Assembly: GCA_944351345.1 (NCBI GenBank)
Contig: CALVPO010000034.1
Span: 1-13,683 of the forward strand
Direction of reading: 5' to 3'
DNA length: 13,683 bases
From: an uncultured Bacilli bacterium
Lineage (GTDB): Bacteria; Bacillota_I; Bacilli_A; RF39; UBA660
This document shows, piece after piece, positions 1 to 6,722 of the stretch (position 1 is its first letter; each line of letters opens with the position of its first letter). The notes under the pieces are model-generated. The model was not told the origin of the DNA. It saw only the letters and a list, made by a program, of their open reading frames with translations, and made no database searches. The translations under genes and the position numbers were made by a program.

Positions 1-46
1 ATCGAATAATAAATAATAATAAATTTATTTAAAAAAAAAATATTAT

Positions 47-55
47 TGCTATAAT
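47..55 (+). promoter_or_regulatory. Extended -10 promoter for the lemA-like gene
   Basis: TG at 47-48, one base, then a perfect TATAAT at 50-55 form an extended -10 element. The -35 region about 17 bp upstream has no good match, and a run of ten A's (31-40) lies between. Initiation near 62 would give a leader of about 20 nt containing the Shine-Dalgarno AAGGA (68-72) nine bases before the ATG at 82. Confidence 0.6.
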
Positions 56-81
56 AAAATAAGAAGTAAGGAAGTGATAAT

Positions 82-642
82 ATGGATGCGCTAATGCTAT
101 TAATCCTATGTATTGTAATTATAGCTTGTTTAATATTTGGAATATACATGTACCTATATAATAGAATTCAAGACTTTATAGTAAAAATAAATGAAATTGA
201 AACCGTTATAGATACAAATTTAAGAAACAAATATGACAACATTAACAAATGTGCAACAATTATTAAAAATGATGAAAAAATAAAAGATGAAAAAGATAAA
301 AAAGTATTTGAAGAACTAATCAAACTAAGAAATAGAAAAATATCAAATTTTGATCTCGATAGAAAACTAATTGAAGCAAATAACCAATTTATAGCTCTTA
401 AACAAAAATATAGTAGTCTTAATAAAAATGAAGAAATAAAAGAAATATCTAAAAAAATAGAAGACTGTGATGAAAAACTAGACGTAAATAGAGAATATTA
501 CAATAATAGTATTGCTGAATATAACAAATTAGTAAAACTATTTCCAACCAACATAATAGCGAAAATATGTAAATATGAAGAAAAACTCTTCTTTGATAAA
601 AAAGACATGTCAGATGATGACTTTAATGATTTTAAATTTTAA
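82..642 (+). CDS. lemA: LemA family membrane protein
   Basis: A 186-residue protein of the LemA family, membrane-anchored proteins of unclear function that are widespread in bacteria. The sequence shows one N-terminal transmembrane helix (about residues 3-25) followed directly by a long charged helical region rich in Lys, Glu and Asn, as expected for LemA's antiparallel helical bundle. The strongest family mark is near the C-terminus: residues 138-171 hold the REYYNNSIAEYN stretch and then FPTNIIAKICKYEEKLFFD, matching the family's YN...YN...FPsNiiA...f..k.yFe signature. Length is close to the usual 180-200 residues. The start is set by AAGGA at 68-72 with nine-base spacing. The gene stands alone, converges on the PBP gene and shares a terminator with it. 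Its molecular role cannot be read from the sequence. Confidence 0.88.
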   Translation: MDALMLLILCIVIIACLIFGIYMYLYNRIQDFIVKINEIETVIDTNLRNKYDNINKCATIIKNDEKIKDEKDKKVFEELIKLRNRKISNFDLDRKLIEANNQFIALKQKYSSLNKNEEIKEISKKIEDCDEKLDVNREYYNNSIAEYNKLVKLFPTNIIAKICKYEEKLFFDKKDMSDDDFNDFKF

Positions 643-672
643 AGATACAAGATTTTACCCTTGTATCTTTTT
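641..672. terminator. Terminator hairpin between convergent genes
   Basis: Perfect 11-bp stem (641-651 pairs with 660-670) with an 8-nt loop. The left arm begins inside the lemA stop codon. On the plus strand it is followed by five T's (668-672), a plausible intrinsic terminator. In the minus direction it follows the PBP stop at once, but the tail has only a short T run, so termination there is probably weaker. Confidence 0.75.
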
Positions 673-2821
673 ACTTACTCAAATTAAGTATAACCGTAAC
701 ATTATCTCCAACTATAGTCCCATAAGCTACACTCTGATTAACAACATAACCATTACCCTCTATTTTATAATTAACTCCCATAAGTTTCAAAACATTAGTA
801 GCATCTTTATAAGAAAGTCCTACCAAATTAGGCATCTTCTTATCATAATTATCTGTTAAAAGAGCAACAACACTACCGTTATATAACTTACTATTCTTAA
901 CAGGATACTGCTTAATAACCTTCTTACCATCACCAAGAACAAATAACTTCATACCATTATTATTAATCTCACTACTAACATTAGTAACCTCTTTATTAAC
1001 ATAATTACCTATCTTATAAGTAGTAGATTTATTATTATAAGTAACAATATTCAAATATTTACTAGTATTCTCAACAACATCCCTAACAGCAGGTGCTAAA
1101 TAATTAGTAGTATCCTTTGGTCGTTTAAGTGCTGTATATATAATAATCTCAGGATCATCTTTTGGATAAAGACCAGCAAAAGAATAAATATAATCAGATG
1201 CACCTACCATATAAGTACCAGTCTTCTCATCGTATATCTGAGCCGTACCAGTCTTACCTAACATAGGATAATCAGCCATATAATAAAGACTACCAGTACA
1301 CTTAGTAGAATCCTCGCAAACTGTATTAGACATGAGTTCCTTTATCTTATCAATAGTACTAGCACTAGCAACCGTATCAATAACCTCCGTACTAGCTTCA
1401 TAAGTAACAACTCCAGTATCAGTATCAAGAATCTTCTCAACTAAATAAGGCTTTATCATCTTACCATTATTACTAATACTAGTCAAAGCCTGAACCATCT
1501 GAATAGGAGTTACTGTGATACCTTGACCAAATGTTGCACTAGCAGCATCTATATCATAATTAAACTTAACACTACCAACTTGCTCCCTATATAAAGTAAA
1601 ATCAACCATCTTACCAAAACCATACTTTTCATAACAATCACTAAGTTGTTTTTTAGTAATAATTTTATTATCCAAAAGCTTAGAAGCACCAACATTAGAA
1701 GAAAGTGCAAAACCAGCATCATAACTAATTTTCCCCCAACCTACTTTATTCCAATCATGAATAACAGTCTTAGTACCATCATTAGCCTCATAAGTGATTG
1801 AACCAGAATCATAAGTATCTGTCCCAACATAATTACCATTTTCAATAGCACACATATAACTAAAAGTCTTCATAGTACTACCTGGTTCATAAGTATAACC
1901 AGTAAGAGGATCAATATAACTAATCATATTTCTTTTATTAGGATCAAATGAAGGAGAAGTAGAATAAGCCAAAATTGCTCCTGTCTTAGCATCAGCAACC
2001 ACCATTAAAGACCACTCAGCCTCACTATCTTCTTCCATCTTCTTTAAAGCATTCTCTGTAAATAATTCAATATTACTATCAAGGGTTAAATAAATATCAT
2101 CTCCATCCTCAGCATCTTCCTTATATTCACGTCCATTAGCAATCTTGTAACCATTACGATCCTTCTCATAAGTAACATAACCACTAGCCCCTCTTAAAGT
2201 CTCATCAAAATACTCCTCCGTACCAAGTTGCCCCTTTTTCCAAACATTACCATCCTTATCTTCTTCATTAACCGTATACCCAATAGCATAAGAAGCAAAA
2301 TTACCATTAGGATAATACCTCTTAGAACTAGTAGTAAAATCAATACCAGGTAAATTCAAATCTCTAATTTGCTCCATCTGAATCTGTGACAAATTTCTTC
2401 CTCCACTACCAAGCTCTACCTGATAAACATCACGACTAAGCAATGTCTTTAAAACAGAAACATCTAAATTAACATAAGGTGCTAACTTCTCAGCAGTAGC
2501 ATCAACATCAACAACATGAAGAGGCTTATCACTATTCTCACTCCTACTAGGATCCAAATAAGCAATAACATTATAACTAACAACATCTTCAGCTAAAACA
2601 TTACCATTAGTATCCTTAATACTACCTCTAACAGGAAGAATAGTCTCCTCCTCAGTATTCCTATTCTTAATAAAAGCCGTTATAGACTCATCACCAACAT
2701 CATAATTAACAACACATAAATAGCTAAGTCTAAAAATAAAATAACCAAATAAAACAAAAACAAACACAATAAAAACATAATTAGTCTTAATCTTTTTAGT
2801 ATTTATCTTCTTCTTAGCCAT
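671..2821 (-). CDS. Class B penicillin-binding protein with PASTA domains (septal peptidoglycan transpeptidase, PBP2x/FtsI/SpoVD type)
   Basis: A 716-residue membrane-anchored D,D-transpeptidase that cross-links peptidoglycan peptides outside the cell. Visible order: short Lys-rich cytoplasmic tail, one transmembrane helix (about 14-33), the class B dimerisation/pedestal domain starting with the RGSIKDTNGNVLA motif (65-77), and the transpeptidase domain with all three catalytic motifs: STMK (Ser315, Lys318), SSN (374-376) and KTGT (523-526). Two PASTA domains follow (about 604-657 and 660-714), the second beginning MPNLVGLSY. This is the arrangement of PBP2x, PBP2B and sporulation SpoVD, and sequence alone does not separate division from sporulation roles. 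Its upstream position relative to rsmH-ftsL favours the division enzyme. GGAGGTG sits just before the ATG. The gene has its own promoter and is separated from ftsL by about 1.5 kb of inserted DNA. Confidence 0.95.
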   Translation of the reverse strand: MAKKKINTKKIKTNYVFIVFVFVLFGYFIFRLSYLCVVNYDVGDESITAFIKNRNTEEETILPVRGSIKDTNGNVLAEDVVSYNVIAYLDPSRSENSDKPLHVVDVDATAEKLAPYVNLDVSVLKTLLSRDVYQVELGSGGRNLSQIQMEQIRDLNLPGIDFTTSSKRYYPNGNFASYAIGYTVNEEDKDGNVWKKGQLGTEEYFDETLRGASGYVTYEKDRNGYKIANGREYKEDAEDGDDIYLTLDSNIELFTENALKKMEEDSEAEWSLMVVADAKTGAILAYSTSPSFDPNKRNMISYIDPLTGYTYEPGSTMKTFSYMCAIENGNYVGTDTYDSGSITYEANDGTKTVIHDWNKVGWGKISYDAGFALSSNVGASKLLDNKIITKKQLSDCYEKYGFGKMVDFTLYREQVGSVKFNYDIDAASATFGQGITVTPIQMVQALTSISNNGKMIKPYLVEKILDTDTGVVTYEASTEVIDTVASASTIDKIKELMSNTVCEDSTKCTGSLYYMADYPMLGKTGTAQIYDEKTGTYMVGASDYIYSFAGLYPKDDPEIIIYTALKRPKDTTNYLAPAVRDVVENTSKYLNIVTYNNKSTTYKIGNYVNKEVTNVSSEINNNGMKLFVLGDGKKVIKQYPVKNSKLYNGSVVALLTDNYDKKMPNLVGLSYKDATNVLKLMGVNYKIEGNGYVVNQSVAYGTIVGDNVTVILNLSK

Positions 2822-2854
2822 TATTACACCTCCATTATATAACTATACAATTAT

Positions 2855-2883
2855 ATCATATCTCAACTAAATTTATTTGTAAA
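2855..2883 (-). promoter_or_regulatory. Promoter of the PBP gene
   Basis: On the minus strand, TTTACA (2883-2878), a 17-bp spacer and TATGAT (2860-2855) form a good housekeeping promoter 34 bp before the PBP ATG. Sequence and spacing are the same as in the rsmH promoter at 5570-5598. Confidence 0.75.
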
Positions 2884-2915
2884 GAAAAAGAACATTAACT
2901 TTACATTAAAGTTAA
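2883..2915 (-). terminator. Hairpin with T-rich tail ahead of the PBP promoter
   Basis: A 9-bp stem (2907-2915 with 2895-2903) and a 3-nt loop, followed on the minus strand by a T-rich tail (2894-2883). It resembles an intrinsic terminator for the gene ending at 3017, about 100 bp upstream. The stem is mostly A-T, so efficiency is uncertain. Because the same hairpin precedes rsmH it could also be a protein-binding site. Confidence 0.5.
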
Positions 2916-3016
2916 CGCTCAATATATATAAATTTACTTAATAACTTATTATTATTTTTTAATTATTCGATATAAATAATATTAAATATATATAATTAGC
3001 ACCAAGCATAATCTAA

Positions 3017-3742
3017 TTATTTCTTCTTACTTTTACTTCCATAACTAATCCCTATTTTATCAATAGCACTATAATAAGTACTAACATAACTATCATACTT
3101 TTGCTTCAAAGCATTCCTACTAATTTCTTTAGCCTCATTTGATTTAATATAAACATTATTAATATAACAACCAGCCAAATTATCATCTTCAAGTAATGTC
3201 TTAAAGTTGCTTCTATTTTCTAACTCATTTAATACTATAAACTTACAACCTGTATTACAAAAATTAACATTAAACGCGTTAAAATCATTATAACAATCAA
3301 CATTAAACTTATTATTAGATAAATCTACTCCCTCTAAATTACAATTACGCATACCACAAGTAGATAAGTTTGAAAAAGAATTAATCCTTACATTAGTACC
3401 ACTAAAATCAATATCGTAAAGACAACTTCTATAATCATGAATATTATAACTTAATTCTAATCTTCTCTGAACATCACTAGAGAATAATTCATCCAAACAG
3501 TCACTAGTACGATTCCATAAAACTTTCTCAAAAGATATATTACTTAAATCCAACTTTTTAAGAAAACTTCCAGTCCATACAGGAACTTTATATAATAATC
3601 CATCATATCCCTTAGCCCTCTCAAATATTAATTGATCCAATAAATCATTAGGAAGTGAAACTCTTTCACCTTCAGGAACATCCTCTAACACATTTAATAA
3701 ATAATCTCTTAAATTACATCTATCACTATAATTTAATTTCAT
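3017..3742 (-). CDS. Pentapeptide-repeat-like protein of unknown function
   Basis: A 241-residue soluble protein with no signal peptide or membrane segment. The first 50 residues look helical. After that come short imperfect units resembling pentapeptide repeats (a hydrophobic residue every five): LDLSNISFEKVLW at 64-76, DFSGTNVRINSF at 112-123, CNLEGVDLSNNKFNV at 134-148 and LAGCYINNVYI at 189-199. A right-handed beta-helix is likely, but the repeats are irregular and broken up. It has about nine cysteines, many for a cytoplasmic protein, and a Lys-rich tail. A longer reading frame opens at 3760, but that ATG lies within the GGATGGAGGAG that forms the Shine-Dalgarno, so I place the start at the ATG at 3742. 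The gene lies between an IS256 remnant and the PBP gene and has its own promoter, so it was probably brought in by insertion. Function unknown. Confidence 0.75.
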   Translation of the reverse strand: MKLNYSDRCNLRDYLLNVLEDVPEGERVSLPNDLLDQLIFERAKGYDGLLYKVPVWTGSFLKKLDLSNISFEKVLWNRTSDCLDELFSSDVQRRLELSYNIHDYRSCLYDIDFSGTNVRINSFSNLSTCGMRNCNLEGVDLSNNKFNVDCYNDFNAFNVNFCNTGCKFIVLNELENRSNFKTLLEDDNLAGCYINNVYIKSNEAKEISRNALKQKYDSYVSTYYSAIDKIGISYGSKSKKK

Positions 3743-3769
3743 TAATATACACTCCTCCATCCAAAAAAT

Positions 3770-3799
3770 ATACTACAATAAATTAATTATTAATGTCAA
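3770..3799 (-). promoter_or_regulatory. Promoter of the pentapeptide-like gene
   Basis: On the minus strand a perfect TTGACA (3799-3794) is followed after 18 bp by TAGTAT (3775-3770), then the Shine-Dalgarno and the ATG at 3742. A near-perfect 21-bp palindrome (3804-3824) ends just upstream of the -35 and may be an operator, although such AT-only palindromes can arise by chance. Confidence 0.65.
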
Positions 3800-3831
3800 T
3801 ACAAATAACTAATGATTAATTATTGAATAGC

Positions 3832-4236
3832 CTAACTATATAAACCTTGTATTTGAGCATTTATTTCACGAATAGATAGGCCTCTAGCATAAAGAGATAT
3901 AATTTTATCTTCAACACCTGAAATATCTCTTTTATTTTTAGGAACAATCATAGGTTCAAATTCTCCGTTTCTGTCTCTTGGAGTAAATAATTCAAACTCA
4001 CCAAATTCACTTTTTACATTCTTTCTAGTAGTCCCATTCCTATAATTTGATTTTTTTGTTTTATTATCATATCTTTCATAACCCATACTTTCATCAAATT
4101 CTTTATTCATCATTTGTTGTAAAGTATCCTTAAATAAATCCTTTAAAGCAAAGGAAATGTCTTGAGCAGTTTTAATTTCATATTTTTCTTGTAATAATTC
4201 TAAAATGTTAAATTCTTTTTCTTTATCTTTTTTCAT
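3832..4236 (-). pseudogene. IS256-family transposase, N-terminal fragment
   Basis: The first 134 residues of a mutator/IS256-type transposase, normally about 400 residues. Family signatures are clear: the residues around 45-53 (EFDESMGYERYD), SNYRNGTTRK, VKSEFGEFEL followed by TPRDRNGEFEP, and RDISGVEDKIISLYARGLSIREI. The frame stops (TAG) right after IQGLYS, where intact members continue into the DDE catalytic domain. None of the catalytic acidic residues remain and no continuation is visible in other frames before 3760. AAAGGA eight bases before the ATG is intact and lies in an inverted repeat. The fragment cannot transpose. It lies between ftsL and the pentapeptide-like gene and marks an old insertion into the division cluster. 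Confidence 0.9.
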
Positions 4237-4242
4237 AATAAA

Positions 4243-4282
4243 AATCCTTTCATAGTTATTTTTATTTTACCATGAAAGGATT
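4243..4282. repeat. Inverted repeat at the IS256 end
   Basis: AATCCTTTCAT at 4243-4253 is perfectly inverted as ATGAAAGGATT at 4272-4282 (11-bp arms, 18-bp spacer). The downstream arm contains the Shine-Dalgarno AAAGGA of the transposase fragment, so folding of a read-through transcript would hide it. Blocking translation from outside promoters in this way is a known theme in insertion sequences; its relevance here is inferred. Confidence 0.6.
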
Positions 4283-4322
4283 CTATTTTACACAGATTTT
4301 ATTACACACTCAAAAGTGTCTT

Positions 4323-4613
4323 TTATTTTATAGTCTTAATGTTATCACTATTATAAGTTAAACCATATTCTTCACTAACTTGTTTTATTCTATCTAAAGA
4401 AGTCATCTCATCAATCTTCATCTCTAAACTCTCATTAGTATTTCTAACATCATCAACATCTTCAGTTAATTTTTGAACTTCTAAATTAATTTGGGCCAAA
4501 GTAGTCTGTCCACAAACTATTCCTACAATAAGAAATACAATAACAACAATACATAATTTATACATAAACCTCTCAAATTTACAAAAAAATTGTTTCTTTT
4601 TATTCTTTTTCAC
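4323..4613 (-). CDS. ftsL: FtsL-like cell division protein
   Basis: A 96-residue bitopic membrane protein: basic cytoplasmic N-terminus, one transmembrane helix (about residues 18-36), then a coiled coil (about 39-71) ending in MTSLDRIKQVSEEYGL. That ending matches the 'tS.eRIeeiA.k.gL' tail of the FtsL/DivIC family, divisome proteins that pair with DivIC/FtsB and help activate the septal PBP and its partner. Primary sequence in this family is weakly conserved, so the call rests on architecture, size and position right after rsmH. The start is GTG either way. GTG at 4613 has AGGTG six bases upstream, while GTG at 4622 lies inside that AGGTG, so I prefer 4613; the longer form adds three residues. 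The rsmH stop is one base away, so translation is probably coupled. Confidence 0.82.
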   Translation of the reverse strand: MKKNKKKQFFCKFERFMYKLCIVVIVFLIVGIVCGQTTLAQINLEVQKLTEDVDDVRNTNESLEMKIDEMTSLDRIKQVSEEYGLTYNSDNIKTIK

Positions 4614-4614
4614 A

Positions 4615-5541
4615 CTATTCACCTATTCTTTCAATAACCCTAAGTCTAGCACTATGTGCCCTATAATTATCTTTAACTTCCTCATCACTAGCAACTATTC
4701 CTCTACTGATAACTCTATATTTAGGTTTATAACAATCAGGAATATATGGCAACTTTTCTATATCTTTATTAACCCTACTATATTCATAAAAAATATTTTT
4801 AACTATTTTATCTTCTAAAGATTGAAAACTTATAACACACACTCTTCCTCCAACTTTAAGAAGTGATAAAGCATCATAAAGAGCACTACGTAAAACATCT
4901 AACTCATGATTTACTTCTATCCTAATAGCTTGAAAAGTCCTTCTAGCAGGATGACTATTTCTAGTAGCCTTAAAAGGCATACTCTTCTTAATTATATCAA
5001 CCAACTCAAAAGTAGTCTTAATATTCTTATTTGCCCTATATTTAACTATATTCTTAGCAATACTACTAGCATATTTTTCTTCACCATAATCTCTAATTAC
5101 TCTAACTAAATCTTTATAATCATACTCATTAACAACATTATAAGCACTAAAATTACTAGTAGTATCCATTCTCATATCGAGCCTAGCATCTTTATGAAAA
5201 CTAAACCCCCTATCACCATCATCAAGCTGGGGAGAAGAAACTCCTAAATCAAATAAAATGCCATCAACCCTACTAACACCATATTTTTCTAATTCCTTCT
5301 TCATATTAACAAAATTACTTCTAATTGTATAATAATTATCTCCAATCTTATCAAGCCTTTCTCTACTACAACTAATAGCATAATCATCTTGATCAAAGCC
5401 GTATAAATAACCATCAGGTATTCTTTTTAATATTTCACTAGAATGACCTGCAAATCCTAATGTAGCATCAACATACACACCATCAGACTTAATATTCAAA
5501 TTATCTATAACTTCATTAAGTAATACACTCTTATGTAACAT
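4615..5541 (-). CDS. rsmH: 16S rRNA (cytosine(1402)-N(4))-methyltransferase RsmH
   Basis: A 308-residue SAM-dependent methyltransferase (former name MraW) that N4-methylates C1402 in the decoding centre of 16S rRNA. Full length, with family motifs in order: HKSVLLNEVI at 3-12, SAM-binding VDATLGFAGHS at 24-34 (usual form DATLGgGGHS), FDLGVSSPQLD at 97-107 with DRGFSF at 110-115, LDMRMD at 121-126, the SHPARRTFQAIRIEVN block near 196-211, and VCVISFQSLEDKIVK near the C-terminus. AGGGGTG lies six bases before the ATG. It heads a short operon with ftsL, as in the conserved dcw cluster. The mraZ gene normally just upstream is missing here, the neighbour being thioredoxin. Confidence 0.97.
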   Translation of the reverse strand: MLHKSVLLNEVIDNLNIKSDGVYVDATLGFAGHSSEILKRIPDGYLYGFDQDDYAISCSRERLDKIGDNYYTIRSNFVNMKKELEKYGVSRVDGILFDLGVSSPQLDDGDRGFSFHKDARLDMRMDTTSNFSAYNVVNEYDYKDLVRVIRDYGEEKYASSIAKNIVKYRANKNIKTTFELVDIIKKSMPFKATRNSHPARRTFQAIRIEVNHELDVLRSALYDALSLLKVGGRVCVISFQSLEDKIVKNIFYEYSRVNKDIEKLPYIPDCYKPKYRVISRGIVASDEEVKDNYRAHSARLRVIERIGE

Positions 5542-5569
5542 AACAACACCCCTATACCATTACAATTAT

Positions 5570-5598
5570 ATCATATATCAACTAAAGCTATTTGTAAA
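5570..5598 (-). promoter_or_regulatory. Promoter of rsmH-ftsL
   Basis: On the minus strand, TTTACA (5598-5593), a 17-bp spacer and TATGAT (5575-5570) precede the rsmH ATG by about 29 bp. It is the same promoter module as at 2855-2883. Confidence 0.75.
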
Positions 5599-5630
5599 GA
5601 AAAAAGTATTAACTTTACACTTAAAGTTAA
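5598..5630 (-). terminator. Terminator of the thioredoxin operon
   Basis: A 9-bp stem (5622-5630 with 5609-5617) and a 4-nt loop, starting about 22 bases after the thioredoxin stop and followed on the minus strand by TACTTTTTTC. It lies directly upstream of the rsmH -35 box, so the two units are back to back. The stem is weak because it is mostly A-T. Confidence 0.6.
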
Positions 5631-5652
5631 CACTCAATCATAAATTTAAAAT

Positions 5653-5940
5653 TTATTTTTTAATAAAATCTCTTATTTTAGCTTCATTTATAAATCCTAA
5701 ATTTCTTTTTATCTCTTTGCCATTTTCAAAAAGAATTAAACAAGGAATACTCATAATACCATATTTTCTAGAAAGTTCCTCATATTTATCAACATTAACT
5801 TTAATAATATCTATATCATTAATTTTATCAAGTATAGGTCCTAACATTTTACAAGGCCCACACCAATCAGCATAAAAATCAATTAATACACGATTTTTTA
5901 TTATTTCATCAAAATTTTCTCCATTATAAATCTTGCTCAT
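5653..5940 (-). CDS. trxA: Thioredoxin
   Basis: A 95-residue thioredoxin, slightly shorter than the usual 100-110. It reduces protein disulfides in the cytoplasm using the WCGPC active site (Trp26, Cys27, Cys30) and is recycled by thioredoxin reductase. Other family marks: VLIDFYADWCGPCK at 18-31, VNVDKYEELSRKYGI at 48-62, and the cis-proline Pro66 in SIPCLILF, where Cys replaces the common Thr after the proline; then NGKEIKRNLGF. There is no signal peptide or transmembrane anchor. The consensus AAGGAGGT lies about ten bases before the ATG, inside the end of the cvpA-like gene, which it overlaps by 17 nt, so the two are co-transcribed. It closes its operon. Confidence 0.93.
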   Translation of the reverse strand: MSKIYNGENFDEIIKNRVLIDFYADWCGPCKMLGPILDKINDIDIIKVNVDKYEELSRKYGIMSIPCLILFENGKEIKRNLGFINEAKIRDFIKK

Positions 5941-6694
5941 TTTCTTTATACCTCCTTAAAATTTCTTTATAAAAATATTTATCATCACTATAATTATCTA
6001 AAATAGTCTTATCAGTAATTATAATCTTATTAGAATTAACTAATCTTTTAGCACTATCAACAGTAATTAACTTATTATCAAGTAATTTTACTAAAACCAA
6101 TGTATTAATCTCAGTATTAGTCATATCATCTTTATTTTCTATAATTTTCCAAACATCAGTATAAGCCTTAACCGTATCATCTACCATTCCAGATAAAATT
6201 GGTGTATTATTTAGTATAGCATCACCATACTTAGATTCTGCAACATAACTTAAATTAAAAACAGGCATATTAAGAACATATAAAATTATAAAAACATAAA
6301 CATAAAATTCTAAAACACCTACAACTATTCCAAGAATTTTAGAAGGAATTTTCAAAAAAATTGTAATTCTAAGCATCCACTCAATAAATCCAGTAATCAC
6401 TATTAATACTTTTAGTATAAACGTTAATGCTAAAAATATAATTAAAAATGCAACTAACTGATAAAACAATATATTAATAGCAGAAATTCCTCTTATAAAA
6501 CCAAAAAAATTAAAAAACGGCAAATTTTCATATAATAAAACCATTAAACTATCTTTTAACAAAAATGATACCACTACAACAAATAACATTCCAATAAATT
6601 GCATTCCCTCTTTAATAGCACCATTTTTATATCCAACAATTCCCCCCATTAATATAAGTAATATTATAATGGCATCAACTAAACTTATAACCAT
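5924..6694 (-). CDS. CvpA family membrane protein
   Basis: A 256-residue protein with an N-terminal region of four predicted transmembrane helices (about 4-22, 31-50, 72-100, 118-140). The start, LVDAIIILLILMGGIVGYKNG, matches CvpA-family proteins (named for colicin V production), which begin with a D...l.....GyrrG pattern in the first helix and loop. The last 110 residues are soluble and charged, not clearly related to a known domain. The biochemical role of the family in Gram-positives is not settled; links to secretion and envelope stress are suggested. AGGAGG lies five to six bases before the ATG. The gene starts 28 bp after the stop of the beta-propeller gene and overlaps thioredoxin, so a three-gene operon is likely. 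Confidence 0.8.
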   Translation of the reverse strand: MVISLVDAIIILLILMGGIVGYKNGAIKEGMQFIGMLFVVVVSFLLKDSLMVLLYENLPFFNFFGFIRGISAINILFYQLVAFLIIFLALTFILKVLIVITGFIEWMLRITIFLKIPSKILGIVVGVLEFYVYVFIILYVLNMPVFNLSYVAESKYGDAILNNTPILSGMVDDTVKAYTDVWKIIENKDDMTNTEINTLVLVKLLDNKLITVDSAKRLVNSNKIIITDKTILDNYSDDKYFYKEILRRYKENEQDL

Positions 6695-6722
6695 ATTATC
6701 CTCCTATCACTAATTAAATAAT

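Larger units (their letters stand above)
2846..2923 (-). repeat. Leader repeat, copy A (hairpin plus promoter, upstream of PBP)
   Basis: About 78 bp nearly identical to 5561-5638 upstream of rsmH, with roughly ten differences mostly in the hairpin loop and T tract. It runs, on the minus strand, from ATTGAG through the TTAACTTTA/TAAAGTTAA hairpin, a T-rich tract and the TTTACA...TATGAT promoter to ATAATTGTA. The similarity ends before the two different ribosome binding sites. Confidence 0.85.
3832..4305 (-). mobile_element. Remnant of an IS256-type insertion sequence
   Basis: Besides the transposase fragment, the DNA upstream of it resembles an IS256-family end: on the minus strand TCTGTGTAAAATAG (4296-4283), then AATCCTTTCATGG and TAAAAT. 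No inverted copy of that end appears on the other side (3761-3831), so the distal part and right end are lost. The outer boundary near 4305 is approximate; the sequence between it and the ftsL stop at 4323 may belong to either. Confidence 0.6.
5561..5638 (-). repeat. Leader repeat, copy B (hairpin plus promoter, upstream of rsmH)
   Basis: Second copy of the 78-bp module found at 2846-2923, in the same orientation. It holds the TTAACTTTA/TAAAGTTAA hairpin, the T tract and the TTTACA-N17-TATGAT promoter. Here it fills almost the whole gap between thioredoxin and rsmH, which suggests this is the original location and the copy before the PBP gene is derived. Confidence 0.85.

Noticed and set aside
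575..859. Plus-strand frame of 94 codons overlapping lemA and the PBP end
   Set aside because: It crosses the terminator and runs antisense to the conserved PASTA domain; no independent coding signal.
2922..3016. A small RNA or riboswitch in the longest intergenic gap
   Set aside because: The stretch is almost pure A/T with no conserved riboswitch core and only weak, chance-level pairings.
3761..3831. Other end of the IS256 element
   Set aside because: I looked for an inverted copy of the TCTGTGTAAAATAG...AATCCTTTCATGG end and found none, so no complete IS or target duplication can be claimed.
5542..5652. MraZ-binding repeats upstream of rsmH
   Set aside because: No clear set of regularly spaced direct repeats of the known MraZ type is visible; the dominant structure is the hairpin.
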